From an uncultured Synechococcaceae cyanobacterium (GTDB taxonomy: Bacteria; Cyanobacteriota; Cyanobacteriia; PCC-6307; Cyanobiaceae), in assembly GCA_902570945.1 (NCBI GenBank), contig CACGAJ010000007.1, forward strand, positions 1 through 52,246: 52,246 nucleotides of DNA. Direction: 5' to 3'. The notes below the pieces were generated by a model, which ran no database searches, was not told where the DNA came from, and saw only the letters and a program-made list of their open reading frames with translations. Below, piece after piece: positions 43,482-52,246 of this stretch (the first letter of the stretch is position 1; the number at the start of each line of letters is the position of its first letter). Made by a program: the position numbers and the translations under genes.

Positions 43482-45791
43482 TTAACTTTGTCCAACTCTG
43501 GCAATATCTAAAACATCTGCCATTGATTTAATTTGTTCAATTGTTTTGTGAAGTTGATGATAACTTTCAAGACCTACACAAAGATTTATAATAGCTGGTT
43601 TACCATAAGCAGTTTTAACATTGGCATCGCTAACGTTTATACCTTTATCAGATAAACGCATAAGAATATCTTTAAGAACTCCAACTCTATCAATTACTTC
43701 TATTCGTAGCTGAATTGGAAACTTATTATCGCCAGTTTTATTATCTTGATTCCAACCTACAGGTAATCTTCTCTCTATTGGAATTGGTATTACATTCTCA
43801 CAATCTTCCCTATGTATAGTTATACCATGGTTGCCGAGCGACACAGTTCCGATAATATCCTCGCCTGGGAGTGGAGCACAGCATTTACCTATTCTGTAAT
43901 CAAGACCTTCTATCCCGGAAATTGGCGATTTAGCTGATGTATTAGATTGATTAGTGGATAAATTACTATTACTTTTAAGAGATTTTGCTATTTCAGAGTC
44001 AGAATCATTTTTTACATCTTCTGTTTGTAATTTTATTTCTTCTCTGAGTCTGTTTAATACTTGATGCAAAGTTAAGCCACCAAAACCAAGAGATGCAAGA
44101 AGGTCTTCAGTAGTTTTTAAATTGCATCGATTTGCAACTTTTTTCATGGCTTCACTAGAAAGTAATGCTTCAAAACCGTTTCTACCTACTTCTTTTTCAA
44201 GTAAATCTCTACCTCTTTTAATCGTTTCATCCCGATGGCTTTTCTTATACCATTGGCGAATTCTATTTTTAGCTGTTGGAGTAACTACAAAGTTCAGCCA
44301 ATCCAAGCTTGGAGTAGCATTATTACTTGTCAAAATTTCTATGAAGTCACCATTTTGAAGTGCTGTAGATAATGGAGAAAGCTTTTCATTAATTCTTATT
44401 CCATTACAGTGATTTCCAACTTCAGAATGAATTCTGTAGGCGAAATCTATCGCGGTAGATCCTTTCCTTAAACCAACAACATCTCCTTTTGGAGTGATCA
44501 CAAATACTTCTTCATCAAATAAATCTTCTTTAATTGCAGCTAAATAATCATTATGATCCTTTTCATTACCTTCTTGTTGCCATTCTACTAATTGTCTTAG
44601 CCAATTAAATCTCTCGGCATTACTTTTAGCAGGAGAACCACCCTCTTTGTATTGCCAATGAGCGGCAATACCATATTCAGCAATTTGATGCATCGAAGTA
44701 GTTCTAATTTGAACTTCAATAGGTCGATGTCTTCCAATCACAGAAGTGTGTAAGGACTGGTATCCATTGGGTTTTGGTAATCCTATATAGTCTTTAAATC
44801 TACCTGGAATTGGTTTGAAAGTATCATGAACGACTGCTAAAGCTCTATAACAACTATCTGAATTGTCCACGATAATTCTTAGGGCAGCAACATCATAAAT
44901 CTCGTGAAAATGCTTTTGTTGTCTTTCCATTTTGCTCCAGATGCCATAAAGATGTTTTGGCCTTCCTGTTATTTCAAAATTTTTCAAACCTGCTGAAACC
45001 AAGTTTTCCTTCATAAGATTCAAAGTTACTTTTAATCTTTTTTCTCTATCACTTCTTTTAACAGCGATTTGATCTTTAAGATCTAGATATTCTTTAGGCT
45101 CTAGGAATTTAAAAGCTAAATCTTCTAATTCCCATTTAAATCTGTTTATGCCTAGTCGATTAGCTAATGGTGCATAAATCTCTCTTGTTTCTCTCGCTAT
45201 TCTTAGTTTTTTCTCATCATTTAGCCATTCAATTGTTCTCATGTTATGAAGTCGATCTGCAAGTTTTACTAAGACAACTCTGATATCGCTGGCCATAGCC
45301 AAAAACATTTTCCGAAGATTTTCAGCTTGTGCTTCAGTCCTATTGTTAAAGTGAATGCCGCCTAATTTTGTTACACCCTCTACAAGTATTTTTACTTCTA
45401 ATCCAAAATTTGTTTCTATTTCGGATAAATTAATGCCAGTATCTTCAACAACATCATGTAAAAGGCCTGCAGCAATAACAGATGAACTAGCACCTATTTC
45501 TTTGAGGAGATTTGCAACAGCAACTGGGTGGATAATGTATGGCTCGCCGCTCGCGCGGAATTGTCCATCATGAGCTTTATAAGCAAGTTTAAAAGCCTTT
45601 ACTATAAGGTTTTGATTCTCATCATTTTCTTTATTTGATTTTTCGTAATTATTAATATCTTTAAAAAGCCAATCGGGTATATTTATCTCATAATTCAAAG
45701 ATACACTTTCATATTTTTTATTTTCGGGCAAAATAGTTTTGGAAACTTCAATTTCGTTTTTTTCTTTTGAATTTGAAGCGGCCTCAGACAT
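43482..45791 (-). CDS. spoT: (p)ppGpp synthetase/hydrolase (Rsh)
   Basis: 769 aa; HD (LLHDVVEDT), synthetase (GRFKDYIGLPKPNGYQSLHT), TGS and C-terminal ACT domains. Confidence 0.97.
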   Translation of the reverse strand: MSEAASNSKEKNEIEVSKTILPENKKYESVSLNYEINIPDWLFKDINNYEKSNKENDENQNLIVKAFKLAYKAHDGQFRASGEPYIIHPVAVANLLKEIGASSSVIAAGLLHDVVEDTGINLSEIETNFGLEVKILVEGVTKLGGIHFNNRTEAQAENLRKMFLAMASDIRVVLVKLADRLHNMRTIEWLNDEKKLRIARETREIYAPLANRLGINRFKWELEDLAFKFLEPKEYLDLKDQIAVKRSDREKRLKVTLNLMKENLVSAGLKNFEITGRPKHLYGIWSKMERQQKHFHEIYDVAALRIIVDNSDSCYRALAVVHDTFKPIPGRFKDYIGLPKPNGYQSLHTSVIGRHRPIEVQIRTTSMHQIAEYGIAAHWQYKEGGSPAKSNAERFNWLRQLVEWQQEGNEKDHNDYLAAIKEDLFDEEVFVITPKGDVVGLRKGSTAIDFAYRIHSEVGNHCNGIRINEKLSPLSTALQNGDFIEILTSNNATPSLDWLNFVVTPTAKNRIRQWYKKSHRDETIKRGRDLLEKEVGRNGFEALLSSEAMKKVANRCNLKTTEDLLASLGFGGLTLHQVLNRLREEIKLQTEDVKNDSDSEIAKSLKSNSNLSTNQSNTSAKSPISGIEGLDYRIGKCCAPLPGEDIIGTVSLGNHGITIHREDCENVIPIPIERRLPVGWNQDNKTGDNKFPIQLRIEVIDRVGVLKDILMRLSDKGINVSDANVKTAYGKPAIINLCVGLESYHQLHKTIEQIKSMADVLDIARVGQS

Positions 45792-45846
45792 TTTATATTA
45801 CTTTAAATCTATTTTATTTAGGACTAGCAAAATTTGCTAATAAATC

Positions 45847-47445
45847 ATGAAAGTAAAAAAAGAAAAAATTCTTACAGTTAAAAACCTTACTGTTCAATAT
45901 AGTTTAAAGAAGAGCCCTATAATCAAAAATTTTAATCTTGAAATAGAAAGAGGGGATCATTTAGCTATAATCGGCCCCTCTGGGTGTGGAAAGACTACTT
46001 TTGCAAAAACATTAGTTAATATGTTGCCTGAACAAGCAACCAGTCAAGGTCATATATCAATTTCACGTTTAGATCCTAGAAAAATAAATAACAAAGAAGC
46101 ACAAATATTTAGAAGACAAAATTTTGGATTTATCTATCAAGATTCTATAAATAAACTTAATCCACTAATGAAAGTTGGGGATCATTTATATGAATTATTT
46201 AAAACTCATGATCAAACTAAATCATCTTTGCATATTAAAAAATTAGTGAAAGAAGTTTTTCAAAAGGTGGGAATTGACGAAAGTATACTAGATTCTTTTC
46301 CACATCAATTTAGTGGTGGAATGAGACAAAGAGTTTCTATAGCAATGGCTCTTGCTTTAAAACCTAAATTATTAATAGCTGATGAACCTACGACAAGCCT
46401 TGATTCCATAACAAGTTTTGAAATTATGAAAGAGATAATTCACTTATGTAATAAATTTAAAACTACTTTAATTCTAATTAGTCATGATATTAATCTTGCA
46501 GCAAAGTGGTGTAAGAAAATTGCAATTATTGAGAAAGGTTCGATTGTTGAAAATGGAAATATAACAGACATTCTTCAATCACCAAAGTCAGATATTGGTA
46601 TAAAGTTAGTAAATGCTTCGAATATAGTTTTAGAACCAAATACTAAAAACAATGTTCAAAATGAAGTCGTTTTAGAGGTTAATAACTTAAGACATTGGTA
46701 TAAATTAAATTCTTCAATCTTTCGGAACAAATGGAATAAGGCTTTAAATGAAGTAAGTTTTAAAGTGTATAAAAATGAGACTCTTGGAATAGTTGGTTCT
46801 TCAGGAAGCGGTAAAAGTACATTATGTAGAGCTTTAATTGGACTTCTTAAAGTAAGAGGCGGTGAGATAAAAATTTATGATACAAATCACTTATCGAAAA
46901 GAAATAAATCTTATACAAAGCACAATTTTATTCAAATTATTTTTCAAGATCCTTTTTCAAGTTTGAATCCAAAAATGACAATTAAAAATCTTTTGGAAGA
47001 TATTTTTTTTATTCAGAAAATTTCAGATAACAGAAAAATTGAAGAAGAAATAAAATTCATGTTTAGAAATTTGAGTCTTCCCTTTAAGAGTGAATTTTTA
47101 AATTCGTATCCTAGCCAATTATCTGGCGGCCAATTGCAAAGAATTTCATTAGCTAGAGCACTATTCTTAAAACCAAAAATTCTGATTTGTGATGAGAGCG
47201 TTAATATGTTAGATGCTTCAGTGAAAATAGAAATTCTTCAATTACTTAGAGTCTTGCAAGAAAAAATGGATTTAACTATTGTTTTTATCACTCATGATTT
47301 AGGAATTGCTAAAAAATTTTGTAATAGGTTGCTAGTAATGAACCAAGGAAAGATAGTTGATGAAGGAGAAAGTTCTACAATATTCACAAAAACTCAAAAT
47401 ATTTATACAAAATCTCTTCTAAATTCTTCTTTAAATATTATTTAA
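45847..47445 (+). CDS. Tandem (DppD-DppF-type) peptide/nickel ABC transporter ATPase fusion
   Basis: 532 aa; two Walker A (GPSGCGKTT, GSSGSGKST) and two signature motifs (FSGGMRQR, LSGGQLQR). Confidence 0.93.
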   Translation: MKVKKEKILTVKNLTVQYSLKKSPIIKNFNLEIERGDHLAIIGPSGCGKTTFAKTLVNMLPEQATSQGHISISRLDPRKINNKEAQIFRRQNFGFIYQDSINKLNPLMKVGDHLYELFKTHDQTKSSLHIKKLVKEVFQKVGIDESILDSFPHQFSGGMRQRVSIAMALALKPKLLIADEPTTSLDSITSFEIMKEIIHLCNKFKTTLILISHDINLAAKWCKKIAIIEKGSIVENGNITDILQSPKSDIGIKLVNASNIVLEPNTKNNVQNEVVLEVNNLRHWYKLNSSIFRNKWNKALNEVSFKVYKNETLGIVGSSGSGKSTLCRALIGLLKVRGGEIKIYDTNHLSKRNKSYTKHNFIQIIFQDPFSSLNPKMTIKNLLEDIFFIQKISDNRKIEEEIKFMFRNLSLPFKSEFLNSYPSQLSGGQLQRISLARALFLKPKILICDESVNMLDASVKIEILQLLRVLQEKMDLTIVFITHDLGIAKKFCNRLLVMNQGKIVDEGESSTIFTKTQNIYTKSLLNSSLNII

Positions 47446-48397
47446 CTTTAAGAACGTTTAGTAATTTTTGAAAATCTAATGGTAATTCTGCTTCAAACAT
47501 CATTTCTTTGCCATTTATTGGATGTATAAGGCCAAGCTTAATAGCATGTAATGCTTGGCCCTTTAATTTACATGGAAGTTTTTTGCATCTTCCATATAAA
47601 GGATCACCCACAATAGGATGATTAATGTGGGCGCAATGAACTCTTATTTGATGAGTTCTGCCCGTATCTAATTTGAAACTCATTAATGAGTAATTACCTA
47701 ATCTTTCTTTTAATTTCCAATATGTGCAGGCATACCTTCCTGAATCTTCTTTGACTACTTTATATTTCATTCTATTTAATTTATCTCTACCTATGTGCCC
47801 CACGATTTGGCCTTCCTCAGAATTAGGTGCTCCATGTATTACTGCAATATATTCGCGTGAAGCTATTTTTTCTTTTATTTGTTTCTGGAGATTTACTAAT
47901 GCTTCTTGGCTTTTTGCTACCACCATACATCCGGAGGTATCTTTATCTAATCTGTGAACAATCCCAGGTCTTAGTTTTCCATTAATTCCAGGAAGATCAT
48001 TACAGTGAAAAAGTAATCCATTTACTAAAGTCCCTGATTTATGTCCAGGGGCTGGATGAACAATTAGACCTGCTTGTTTATTGATTACTATTATGTGCTC
48101 GTCTTCAAAAAGGATTTTTAAATCCATTTTCTCAGGTTTTAAATATACAAGAGGTTCAGGAGGAAGCATCCAGATTTGAACATTGTCTCCATTTTTTAAT
48201 GGGGTCTTTGCTTTCGCAGTTTTATAGTTTACAAGTACTAAACCTGAATTGATAAAATGTTGGATTCTGGCTCTACTTTGTTCTGGCCTTTTACTTACCA
48301 ACCATCTGTCTAGTCTCATAGGAAGAGGTAGTTCATAAATAATTTCTATAAGTTCACCTTGACCAATGCCGAAAGAATTTTTATTAATTAATTCCAT
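47438..48397 (-). CDS. rluD: 23S rRNA pseudouridine synthase, RluA/RluD family
   Basis: 319 aa; S4-like N-terminus, GIVHRLDKDTSGCMVVAKS. Confidence 0.93.
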   Translation of the reverse strand: MELINKNSFGIGQGELIEIIYELPLPMRLDRWLVSKRPEQSRARIQHFINSGLVLVNYKTAKAKTPLKNGDNVQIWMLPPEPLVYLKPEKMDLKILFEDEHIIVINKQAGLIVHPAPGHKSGTLVNGLLFHCNDLPGINGKLRPGIVHRLDKDTSGCMVVAKSQEALVNLQKQIKEKIASREYIAVIHGAPNSEEGQIVGHIGRDKLNRMKYKVVKEDSGRYACTYWKLKERLGNYSLMSFKLDTGRTHQIRVHCAHINHPIVGDPLYGRCKKLPCKLKGQALHAIKLGLIHPINGKEMMFEAELPLDFQKLLNVLKVK

Positions 48398-49311
48398 TTT
48401 GGGACTTCTAAAGCAATTTGACCGAGCATTTGATTTCTATAATCCTCCAACAATTTATAAGACATTCTTCTTTTATCACCTGATGTATGTTTTGAAGCTG
48501 CTTCGTTGATCCAATCAGAAGGACTCGTAAAGCCTTTTTTAATATCTACTCCATATCTATTAGATATTTGTTTGATTGAAATATTCGCATTCTTATCCTT
48601 GTTTAGAGTGGATATAATTTCGATAAATCCAATTGCGACACTCTCTATTTCATAAGCAGCTTCTCCAATATCGTCACATAGTGCGAGATTAAGTGCTGAT
48701 TTTTGATCTTCTAAATTAGGAGGTATAACACCAGGAGCATCTAGTAGATCTATGCCACTATCTAATTTAATCCATCTTAAATTACGAGTCACGCCTGCTT
48801 TCCTGGCACTATCTACAACTCTTTTTTTCGCAATTCTATTAATTAATGCTGATTTACCTACGTTTGGAAAACCAAGTGTAAGGGCTCTAATTGGTCTAAT
48901 TCTCATTCCTCTAGATAGTCTTCTATCGTCAATTGACAATCTTGATTTTTTGGCTGAATTACAAATTTCTTTTATACCTATCCCTCTTTTAGCATCACAC
49001 CAATGCGGATATTGATCTTTGGCATTGAACCATTTGTTCCAACTAGTTATGGTATTAGGGGAGATCATATCTGATCTGTTTATAACAAGAATATGTTTTT
49101 TATTGTTTATCCATTTGTTTAAGTGTGGATGCCCTGTTGACAATGGAATGCGTGCATCTCTAACTTCTATAACTAAATCTACTTTATTGATAACTTCAGA
49201 TAATTTTTTTTCTGCTTTTGCGATATGGCCTGGATACCATTGAATTTTGGGTATGTCCACTTCAATAAATGAAATAAATTTTGTATTCCTTTTAATTTTT
49301 ATAAGTTTCAA
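48388..49311 (-). CDS. rbgA: Ribosome biogenesis GTPase (YlqF/RbgA)
   Basis: 307 aa; WYPGHIAKAEKKL, circularly permuted GTPase NRSDM...GFPNVGKSALINRI. Confidence 0.95.
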   Translation of the reverse strand: MKLIKIKRNTKFISFIEVDIPKIQWYPGHIAKAEKKLSEVINKVDLVIEVRDARIPLSTGHPHLNKWINNKKHILVINRSDMISPNTITSWNKWFNAKDQYPHWCDAKRGIGIKEICNSAKKSRLSIDDRRLSRGMRIRPIRALTLGFPNVGKSALINRIAKKRVVDSARKAGVTRNLRWIKLDSGIDLLDAPGVIPPNLEDQKSALNLALCDDIGEAAYEIESVAIGFIEIISTLNKDKNANISIKQISNRYGVDIKKGFTSPSDWINEAASKHTSGDKRRMSYKLLEDYRNQMLGQIALEVPKWN

Positions 49312-49395
49312 AAGTATATACTTCTAAATTTTAGTATAAATTTAATAACTAAAAATTTTTATAATAGTTAATTCTTAAAATATATTAAGGCATAG

Positions 49396-49406
49396 GTAAC
49401 AGTTAC
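49396..49406. promoter_or_regulatory. Short dyad in the rbgA / pgk intergenic region
   Basis: GTAAC-A-GTTAC, about 30 bp downstream of TATAAT (49360-49365). Confidence 0.3.
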
Positions 49407-49471
49407 TACTTTTTAACCCAATAAGCCCAAATTAACGTTAGGGTCTTAAGATTAAAAATTAAGATTGTTTA

Positions 49472-50680
49472 ATGTCAAAATTATCTCTTTCCAGTCTTGA
49501 AAAGACACATTTAGAAGGAAAAAAAGTTCTTGTCAGAGTAGATTTTAATGTTCCATTAAATGATGACGGTCAAATAACAGACGATACACGAATTAGAGCA
49601 GCGATCCCAACTATTGAATATCTCATTAATCATTCTGCAAAAGTTATCTTAGCTGCCCATTTTGGAAGACCAAAGGGTCAGGTCAATGAAAAGATGAGAT
49701 TAACTCCAGTAGCGGCAAGATTAAGTGAATTGTTGCAAAAAAATGTCGCTCTTTCTAAAAGTTGTATAGGTGATGAAGCAGTAGCAGAATCAAATAGTTT
49801 AAAAAATGGAGATGTTCTTTTACTTGAAAATGTTCGTTTTTTTGGTGAAGAGGAAAAGAATGACTTGGATTTTGCTCGAAACTTAGCATCACATGCTGAT
49901 ATGTATGTAAATGATGCTTTTGGCGCTGCTCATAGAGCTCATGCTTCAACTCAAGGGGTTACTAATTTTTTAAGTCCTTCAGTAGCTGGATTCCTCTTAG
50001 AAAAAGAATTGAAATATTTACAAGGGGCAATAGATGCTCCAAAACGTCCATTGGCAGCAATAGTTGGAGGATCCAAGGTTAGTAGCAAAATAGGAGTCCT
50101 TGATTCATTACTTGATAAATGTGACAAAATTATGATTGGTGGAGGTATGATTTTTACCTTCTATAAAGCTAGAGGTCTTGATGTTGGAAAGAGTCTTGTA
50201 GAAGAAGATAAACTTGAGCTTGCAAAAAATTTAGAAGCAAAAGCAAAAGCAAAAGGAGTGGAATTATTGCTACCAACTGACGTTGTTTTAGCTAATGAAT
50301 TTTCTCCTGAAGCTGAAAGTAAAATATCTCAAATTGATTCAATTAGTGGAAATTGGATGGGTCTAGATATTGGTCCAGAGTCAATTAAAGTTTTTCAGAA
50401 TGCTCTTGCAGAATGTAAGACAATAATTTGGAATGGTCCGATGGGTGTTTTTGAATTTGATAAATTTGCAGAAGGTACAAATGCAATAGCTACGACCCTT
50501 GCAGATTTAAGTGCTTTTTCTGAAGTTTGTACAATAATTGGTGGTGGAGATTCAGTCGCAGCAGTTGAGAAAGCAGGATTAGCTGAGAAAATGTCTCATA
50601 TATCTACAGGGGGTGGGGCTAGTTTAGAACTTTTAGAAGGCAAAAATTTACCTGGTGTAGCTGCTTTAAACGAAGCTTAG
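49472..50680 (+). CDS. pgk: Phosphoglycerate kinase
   Basis: 402 aa; [54 protein letters not shown]. Confidence 0.98.
   Translation: MSKLSLSSLEKTHLEGKKVLVRVDFNVPLNDDGQITDDTRIRAAIPTIEYLINHSAKVILAAHFGRPKGQVNEKMRLTPVAARLSELLQKNVALSKSCIGDEAVAESNSLKNGDVLLLENVRFFGEEEKNDLDFARNLASHADMYVNDAFGAAHRAHASTQGVTNFLSPSVAGFLLEKELKYLQGAIDAPKRPLAAIVGGSKVSSKIGVLDSLLDKCDKIMIGGGMIFTFYKARGLDVGKSLVEEDKLELAKNLEAKAKAKGVELLLPTDVVLANEFSPEAESKISQIDSISGNWMGLDIGPESIKVFQNALAECKTIIWNGPMGVFEFDKFAEGTNAIATTLADLSAFSEVCTIIGGGDSVAAVEKAGLAEKMSHISTGGGASLELLEGKNLPGVAALNEA
50237..50254 (+). repeat. Three-copy hexamer (GCAAAA)3 inside pgk
   Basis: GCAAAAGCAAAAGCAAAA, encoding part of EAKAKAKG. Confidence 0.8.
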
Positions 50681-50681
50681 G

Positions 50682-51407
50682 CTACATCTCATCTACAATT
50701 TCGACACTTTTTGTGAAAGTTATAATACCGTCAGGATGAACTATAATTCCTGACCATATTTGTATCCCTGGTTTTGAAGGAGCTCTCGTCATTTTAAAAA
50801 CTCCACCAGAAGGTAAAGGTTCTAGTGATATTGCTTGTTCAAACAATGAATTAACTTGATGAGGTTTTATAGATCCTGCAATAATCACTTCTTCAAGAGG
50901 TTTATTTAGAATAATATCGATATCATATGTTGAACCAGTAAGAACTTTATCCGGAATTTTAAAACTAATATCTATCTTATTTTCATCATTCCTTATTGTT
51001 GTAAATAAATTGTTGATAATCCCTTCATTTATTTTCCCATTTACAATTGAAAATAAATAATCGAAATTGGATTCGAGTTTATGTATTTCCCCGTCAACTA
51101 TTCTCTCTCCCGAAACATTTATTCTTAAAATATTTTTATTTGGAAAATTTGATTTTAAATTTTTGATCTTCCATTTGCTGTCGGGGAAATCATTAATAAT
51201 CTTTGAAAATTGTTTTGGTATATTTAATTCTTTATCATAGCTAAGATTTTTTAAAACAGATTCAAAATCTCTCGCATTAAGAGAATTTTCTATATTCCTT
51301 ATAAAGTCAATTTTTAAAGTCTGAGATATTGCTGAATAGGGAAAAATGAGATAAATAAATAAATAGAGAGGAACTCCTATATTTTTGAATAAGTTTAAAT
51401 TAAACAT
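50682..51407 (-). CDS. Predicted secreted protein of unknown function
   Basis: 241 aa; hydrophobic signal-like N-terminus (VPLYLFIYLIFPYSAISQT); no recognised domain. Confidence 0.6.
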   Translation of the reverse strand: MFNLNLFKNIGVPLYLFIYLIFPYSAISQTLKIDFIRNIENSLNARDFESVLKNLSYDKELNIPKQFSKIINDFPDSKWKIKNLKSNFPNKNILRINVSGERIVDGEIHKLESNFDYLFSIVNGKINEGIINNLFTTIRNDENKIDISFKIPDKVLTGSTYDIDIILNKPLEEVIIAGSIKPHQVNSLFEQAISLEPLPSGGVFKMTRAPSKPGIQIWSGIIVHPDGIITFTKSVEIVDEM

Positions 51408-51448
51408 ATTTATTATTAGTTGTTTTCATTCTACTAATTTTAGTTTTT

Positions 51449-52246
51449 ATGTCTAAAAAAAATAATTTATTAGTTGCAGCCAGTGGAACAGGTGGACATA
51501 TTTTCCCAGCTTTAGCAGTTTCTAAAGAGGTAGAAGATGAATGGAATATTCATTGGTTGGGGGTTCGCCAAAGACTTGATGCAAATTTTATTCCTAGGAA
51601 ATATAATTTGAGGACTTTGAATATAAAAACACCAAGAAAAAATATTTTTTTGTTTTATCAATATATTGAAATTTTAATGTCAACTTTCCAAATAATTCGG
51701 ATTTTAAAAGAAAAAAAAATTAACTTGGTTTTTACGACTGGGGGTTATATATCAGCTCCTACGATTATTGCTTCAAAACTTCTTGGGATACCTGTTATTT
51801 TTCATGAATCAAATTTAATACCAGGAATGGTTACAAAATACTTTGGTTTTTTATGTAACTATGTCCTTTTAGGATTTAAGAAAACAAACTCTTATTTAAA
51901 AAATTGTAAAAGTATTTTCACGGGTACTCCTTTAAGGGATCAATTCTATAGATCTAATCTATTACCAGAATGGGTCCCAAAAGGGAAAGGACCCCTTTTG
52001 ATAGTTATGGGAGGTAGTCAAGGGGCAAAAGCTATTAATCATATTATTTACGAATCTCTAGAATTTTTAATGAAAAAACAATTTCGGATAGTTCACATAA
52101 TGGGTCAATATAATCAAAAATCCTTTCAAGTAAAAAATTATAAAAATTATGTTCAAAAGAAATTCACTAATGAAATCGCAGCTTTAATGCAAAACTGTGA
52201 TCTTGTAATATCTAGATCTGGTGCAGGAACAATCAATGAACTAATA
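51449..52246 (+). CDS. murG: MurG UDP-GlcNAc:lipid II glycosyltransferase, truncated by window edge
   Basis: ATG at 51449; MSKKNNLLVAASGTGGHIFPALAVSKEV, open to window end; absent from the ORF track because it has no stop. Confidence 0.93.
   Translation, partial: MSKKNNLLVAASGTGGHIFPALAVSKEVEDEWNIHWLGVRQRLDANFIPRKYNLRTLNIKTPRKNIFLFYQYIEILMSTFQIIRILKEKKINLVFTTGGYISAPTIIASKLLGIPVIFHESNLIPGMVTKYFGFLCNYVLLGFKKTNSYLKNCKSIFTGTPLRDQFYRSNLLPEWVPKGKGPLLIVMGGSQGAKAINHIIYESLEFLMKKQFRIVHIMGQYNQKSFQVKNYKNYVQKKFTNEIAALMQNCDLVISRSGAGTINELI

Noticed and set aside
49396-49406. NtcA box upstream of pgk
   Set aside because: The site is GTA-N5-TAC, not the GTA-N8-TAC consensus
49312-49471. Possible tRNA or small RNA gene upstream of pgk
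   Set aside because: No tRNA-like arms or GTTC T-loop seen; only short AT-rich dyads

Overview
This ~52 kb AT-rich window (roughly 30% GC by eye) looks like core chromosomal backbone of a marine picocyanobacterium, most likely a high-light Prochlorococcus. The basis is gene content, order and compactness; no database search was run. I see no mobile element, CRISPR array, tRNA, rRNA or phage module. It carries about 50 tightly packed genes:
- carotenoid genes (crtB, pds and a clear Z-ISO homologue);
- many NDH-1 genes (ndhM, ndhF1, ndhD1, ndhA-I-G-E, ndhH) with an adjacent LysR regulator;
- NAD kinase directly behind ndhE;
- most of a phylloquinone cluster (DHNA-CoA thioesterase, menE, menC, menA, menF);
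- gshB/grx, prfB, trpB, cysC, purE, chlM, argS, nadC, mnmE, an Rsh (relA/spoT), pgk and the start of murG.

I found no convincing new large system. The observations most worth checking are:
- a +1 programmed frameshift site in prfB with a weak internal SD;
- a PedR-like small LuxR regulator whose Cys-rich tail overlaps an antisense ORF;
- a secreted MBL-fold protein lacking the canonical metal-binding motif;
- all 13 convergent gene junctions being overlapping or no more than 18 nt apart;
- several dyads in divergent promoters;
- tight co-location of NDH-1 genes with NAD kinase, DUF3172 and quinone-biosynthesis genes.
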